A program made the translations under genes and the position numbers. From Paenibacillus sabuli (GTDB lineage Bacteria > Bacillota > Bacilli > Paenibacillales > Paenibacillaceae), in the NCBI RefSeq assembly GCF_014705605.1, contig NZ_JACXIZ010000041.1, positions 29,117 to 93,116 on the forward strand: a stretch of DNA of 64,000 nucleotides, given 5' to 3'. Positions within the stretch are counted from its first letter, which is position 1. The number at the start of each line of letters is the position of its first letter. The notes under the pieces are model-generated. The model was not told the DNA's origin. It searched no databases and worked only from the letters and a program-made list of their open reading frames with translations. Shown in pieces: positions 61,025-64,000 of this stretch.

Positions 61025-62349
61025 TCGATCAGGCAGCGGCATTCCTGCTCCGCTACGCCCGCAGCCGCCGGCCCCGGCGCTGGCGGGACCGCGCCCATCT
61101 GGAGGCCTGGCAGGAGCGGCGCATTCGCCGCCACGTCGCGCAGGTGCGGCGCCGCTCGCCGTATTACCGGGAGCTGTGGGACGGCATCCCGGACGAGCGC
61201 TGGCGCGAATTTCCGCAGATTGACAAGTCCGCGATGATGGCGAATTTCGAGCGCCTCAATACGGCCGGCATCGATCGCGAGGAAGCGTTCGCGGTTGCCG
61301 CGAGGAGCGAGCACACGCGCGATTTTCGCCCCACGATCGACGGCGTCACGGTCGGCCTGTCCTCCGGCACCTCCGGCCATCGCGGCCTGTTCCTCGTCGG
61401 CCCTCGCGAGCAGGCGGCCTGGGCCGGGGCGATGCTCGGCCGGATGCTGCCGGGCGGCCTGCTGCGGCGCTGTCGGATCGCGCTGTTCCTGAGGGCGGAC
61501 AGCAATCTGTACGAATCGGTCGGCCGCGGCAGGCTGGCGTTCGGCTTTTACGATCTGCTCGTGCCGATGGAGGCGCATCTCGAGCGGCTGGAGCGCGAAC
61601 GGCCCGATTGCCTCGTCGCCCCGCCGTCCGTCCTGCTCCGGCTCGCGCGCGCGGCCGAGCGCGGCGCGCTGCGCTGGCGGCCGCGGCGCCTGATCTCGGC
61701 CGCCGAGGTGCTGGACCCGCGCGATGGCGAGCGGATCGAAGGCGCATTCGGCCAGGTCGTGCACCAGATCTACCAGTGCACCGAAGGGTTCCTCGGCTGC
61801 ACCTGCGCGCACGGCACGCTGCATCTGAACGAAGACCTCGTCGCGATCGAGCGCGAATACGTCGCGGGCCGTCCGGACACATTCGTCCCGGTCGTGACCG
61901 ACTTCTCGCGCACGACGCAGCCGATCATCCGCTACCGGCTCAACGATCTGCTCACGCTGCGGCGGGAGCCGTGTCCGTGCGGCTCGCCCTTCACCGCGCT
62001 GGCGCGGATCGAGGGGCGGTGCGACGATGTGTTCTGCGCCGAGCCGCTCGCAGGCGGCGGGACGGGGCCGCTGATCGCTGTCTATCCCGACTTCGTGACG
62101 CGGGCGATCCTCGCCGCCTCGCCGGCGATCGAGCAGTACCGCGCGATTCAGATAGACGCCGAGACGTGGACGATCGAGCTGGACGTCGCCCCTGCGCAGC
62201 GCCGCTCGGCGGAGGCGGGGGTGCAGCGCGAGCTCGCCGCGCTGTGCCGGCGGCTCGCCTGCAGGATGCCCGCGCTGCAGTTCGCGCCGTATGCCGCGCA
62301 CCACGGCCCGGCCAAGCTGCGCCGCGTCGAGCGGAGGTGGCAGCCATGA
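61021..62349 (+). CDS. F390 synthetase-related adenylate-forming enzyme
   Basis: 442-residue member of the AMP-binding superfamily, resembling phenylacetate-CoA ligases and F390 synthetase-related proteins. SSGTSGHRG is the phosphate loop; YQCTEGFLGCTC and RYRLNDLLTL are the A4/A5- and A7-like core motifs. A CPCG pair follows, as in F390/PaaK relatives. It should adenylate a carboxylic acid. In Ole pathways an adenylating OleC turns a beta-hydroxy acid into a beta-lactone; that is a working analogy, not proof. ATG overlaps the MBL stop (ATGA), with AGGAGG upstream. Confidence 0.85.
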   Translation: MIDQAAAFLLRYARSRRPRRWRDRAHLEAWQERRIRRHVAQVRRRSPYYRELWDGIPDERWREFPQIDKSAMMANFERLNTAGIDREEAFAVAARSEHTRDFRPTIDGVTVGLSSGTSGHRGLFLVGPREQAAWAGAMLGRMLPGGLLRRCRIALFLRADSNLYESVGRGRLAFGFYDLLVPMEAHLERLERERPDCLVAPPSVLLRLARAAERGALRWRPRRLISAAEVLDPRDGERIEGAFGQVVHQIYQCTEGFLGCTCAHGTLHLNEDLVAIEREYVAGRPDTFVPVVTDFSRTTQPIIRYRLNDLLTLRREPCPCGSPFTALARIEGRCDDVFCAEPLAGGGTGPLIAVYPDFVTRAILAASPAIEQYRAIQIDAETWTIELDVAPAQRRSAEAGVQRELAALCRRLACRMPALQFAPYAAHHGPAKLRRVERRWQP

Positions 62350-63503
62350 GCGTGCAGGTCCGGCTCTACGAGGCCGATGAGGCGCTGCGCCGCGTGTCCT
62401 GGCCCGATAGCGCCTACGGCCGCTACGCCCGGGCCTATCTGACGCCCCTGCTCGCGCATGGGTCCGCTCACTATGTGCGCAATGTCCGCACCCGGCTGCT
62501 CGTCGCCGAGGTCGACGGCATCCCGCTGCCGCTCACCGTCAACGAAGCGGAGTACGACAACGCCTATGTGTGCTCGCCGTACACCCACTATATCCGCTAC
62601 GCCCGCCAGGAGCTGCACGCGTATGTCAACCGTCCGCTGGCGGCGGTGCTCTCGCCCGTGCTCGGCGGCGTAGGGGCGCTGCTGCGGCTCAGCGGCTTTG
62701 ATCGCGTCGTCCAGGTGAACAATTGGCTGCTGTCGACCAATCTGTATCCGCGCCTGAGCCTCCGGCAGCATGCGGCGCTCCTGGACGTGCTGCGGCAAAC
62801 GATGCCGAAGCATGCCATCGTCTGCCGCTCATTGACCGCAGCGCTCAATCCGGATGCGATCAGAGCTGTGCGCGACAGCGGCGGGCTGCTCGTACCGAGC
62901 CGGCAGGTGTACCTGCTGCGCACCGATCGGGAGCCGCTCGCAGACGCCAAGGCGCGGTGGCTGCTCAAGCGCGACGGCGCCCTCGCCGCCGCGCACGGGT
63001 ACGAGCCGGCCGGGCCCGGCGAGCTGACGGCCGCGGACATCCCGCGCATCGTCGAGCTGTACGAGCTGCTGTATCTGGACAAGTATTCGCACTGCAATCC
63101 CGCCTTCACGCCCGCGATGATCGCAGCCGCGCTGCAGGACGGCATCCTCGAGCTGCACGGCTACCGCCGTGAGGGACGGCTGGATGCAGTGCTCGGCTTC
63201 TATGAGCGCAACAGCGTCATGACGACGCCGCTGTTCGGCTACGACACACAGCTGCCGCGCGAGCTCGGCCTGTATCGCATGCTGTCGGAGCGGCTCATCC
63301 GGCTGGCTCAGGCGCGCGGCTGTCTGCTGCACGAGAGCTCCGGCGCGGCGCAGTTCAAGCGCAATCGCGGCGCCGTCGCCGAGCTCGAATACACCGGCCT
63401 CTGCGCCGCGCATCTGCCGCTCGGCAGGCGCCTGGGCTGGCGCGCGCTGGAGCGGCTGCTCGGCGGCATCGGCGTCCCGCTGCTGCGCAAGTACAAGCTT
63501 TAA
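62346..63503 (+). CDS. GNAT/FemAB-like acyltransferase of unknown function
   Basis: 385 residues in two halves. The N-terminal part (about 1-200) is a helix-rich domain without a clear family. The C-terminal part (about 215-360) looks like a GNAT fold, with RIVELYELLYLDKYSHCNP, ILELHGYRREGRLDAVLGFYE and LYRMLSERLIRLAQARGCLLHESSGAAQFKRNRGA, the last resembling the acyl-CoA-binding helix region of FemAB/GNAT-like proteins. It may acylate or aminoacylate the pathway product. ATG overlaps the stop of the adenylating enzyme (ATGA). Last gene of the tightly overlapping set. Assignment is tentative. Confidence 0.65.
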   Translation: MSVQVRLYEADEALRRVSWPDSAYGRYARAYLTPLLAHGSAHYVRNVRTRLLVAEVDGIPLPLTVNEAEYDNAYVCSPYTHYIRYARQELHAYVNRPLAAVLSPVLGGVGALLRLSGFDRVVQVNNWLLSTNLYPRLSLRQHAALLDVLRQTMPKHAIVCRSLTAALNPDAIRAVRDSGGLLVPSRQVYLLRTDREPLADAKARWLLKRDGALAAAHGYEPAGPGELTAADIPRIVELYELLYLDKYSHCNPAFTPAMIAAALQDGILELHGYRREGRLDAVLGFYERNSVMTTPLFGYDTQLPRELGLYRMLSERLIRLAQARGCLLHESSGAAQFKRNRGAVAELEYTGLCAAHLPLGRRLGWRALERLLGGIGVPLLRKYKL

Positions 63504-63507
63504 GGCA

Positions 63508-63554
63508 TGCGCCCTATAGCACGCATCACTGCAAATCGTGCTACAGGGCGCATG
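63508..63554. other. Long stem-loop after the operon
   Basis: ATGCGCCCT and TAGCACG pair with CGTGCTA and AGGGCGCAT, separated by one mismatch; the loop is 13 bases. No T-run follows. It starts five bases after the GNAT-like stop and overlaps the first unit of the 40-bp repeats. It may act as terminator or transcript stabiliser. Confidence 0.5.
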
Positions 63555-63690
63555 AGCCACCGCTCACGCTGCAAGACTTGCACCAGGGTCCATGATCCGG
63601 CGCGCATCCTGCAGATCGTGCTCCTGAGCTCCTGCTGCCGGCGCGATCACTGCAGATCGTGCTCCAGAGCTCCTGCAGCCGGCGCGATCG
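63520..63690. repeat. 40/41-bp tandem repeat (four degenerate copies)
   Basis: CTGCAAATCGTGCT (63530), CTGCAAGACTTGCA (63570), CTGCAGATCGTGCT (63610) and CTGCAGATCGTGCT (63651) lie 40, 40 and 41 bp apart. The last two units also share GAGCTCCTGC and CCGGCGCG. They fill most of the gap between the operon and the SDR gene. Confidence 0.75.
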
Positions 63691-63834
63691 CCGCTGGACC
63701 TATAATCTGGAATCTGCAACTGCGAGATACAGGACGCAGGAGATTCCAAGAAGATTTACATAGCGAAGGGGATATAGCAGCAAGGAATAGGGAAACAATG
63801 CATGACAGCGTACCATTGAAGGAGGGAGTCCCCC

Positions 63835-64000
63835 ATGTCACAAGATCGGAACCGAACCGTGCTGCCCGTCGCCCCCGTCGACCTCGTGACCGGCGCTTCG
63901 AGCGGCTTCGGCCTGCTGATCGCAATCGAGCTGGCCGGGCGCGGCCGCCGCGTGCTGGCCGGTCTGCGCCGCCCGGAGCGCGCCGCCGCGCTGCTCGGCG
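63835..64000 (+). CDS. Short-chain dehydrogenase/reductase, cut by window end
   Basis: The ATG at 63835 is preceded by AAGGAGGGAG. The visible 55 residues contain VDLVTGASSGFGLLIAIELAG, the TGxxxGxG cofactor loop of classical SDRs, and then RVLAGLRRPERAAALLG. The rest lies outside the window. About 330 bp of repeats separate it from the overlapping operon, but it is on the same strand and could add a redox step to the same pathway. Confidence 0.85.
   Translation, partial: MSQDRNRTVLPVAPVDLVTGASSGFGLLIAIELAGRGRRVLAGLRRPERAAALLG

Overview
The window looks like chromosome of a GC-rich, endospore-forming member of the Paenibacillaceae (Paenibacillus/Cohnella type). The evidence is a gerA-type spore germination operon, many AraC-family regulators, YesM/YesN-type signalling, LplB/YtcP/lipoprotein sugar ABC systems without their own ATPase, and strong AAGGAGG-like ribosome-binding sites. 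I see no rRNA, tRNA, CRISPR array, complete insertion sequence, integrase or phage gene.

Layout. 0-4.2 kb: a hypothetical basic protein, then a c-di-GMP-I riboswitch with its terminator controlling a FapA/DUF342 gene and an HD-GYP phosphodiesterase gene, then a small XRE regulator. 4.4-20.5 kb: metabolic genes interleaved with AraC regulators (VOC protein, methionine aminopeptidase, ADP-ribosylglycohydrolase, sulfatase, an AraC regulator read in frame into a siderophore-binding lipoprotein across a Fur box, an MDR dehydrogenase, type I pullulanase), plus a three-part pseudogene left from a lost sugar locus. 20.5-29.1 kb: NAD(P)H oxidoreductase, a four-gene germination operon, an NAD(P)H-binding protein, a MalT/LuxR-type regulator and two short coupled ORFs. 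Part of this stretch is clearly less GC-rich than its surroundings.

29.4-56.8 kb is a carbohydrate-use region. It holds overlapping GH31 and GH97 genes, a YesM/YesN pair, a 1670-residue secreted multidomain protein, and two ABC cassettes (LplB permease, YtcP permease, binding lipoprotein). The first cassette is followed by the secreted protein; the second by an alpha-L-fucosidase and a D-threonine-aldolase-type PLP enzyme. A membrane-bound AraC regulator closes the region. A 14-nt identical sequence (16 shared positions over 20) lies upstream of both the GH97/yesMN promoter region and ABC cassette 1, a good candidate for a common operator.

56.9 kb to the end: a tightly overlapping plus-strand operon (KAS III-like enzyme, ATP-grasp protein, SDR, MBL-fold hydrolase, F390-synthetase-like adenylating enzyme, GNAT/FemAB-like protein), followed by an SDR cut by the window edge. 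It has the make-up of a small-molecule pathway resembling OleA/OleC/OleD beta-hydroxy-acid chemistry, and is the best candidate here for an undescribed system.

Two features recur across the window. Several intergenic gaps hold minisatellite-like arrays with different unit sequences but similar periods (37, 40, 40, 46 and 50 bp), and a 66-nt dispersed repeat occurs in three places.
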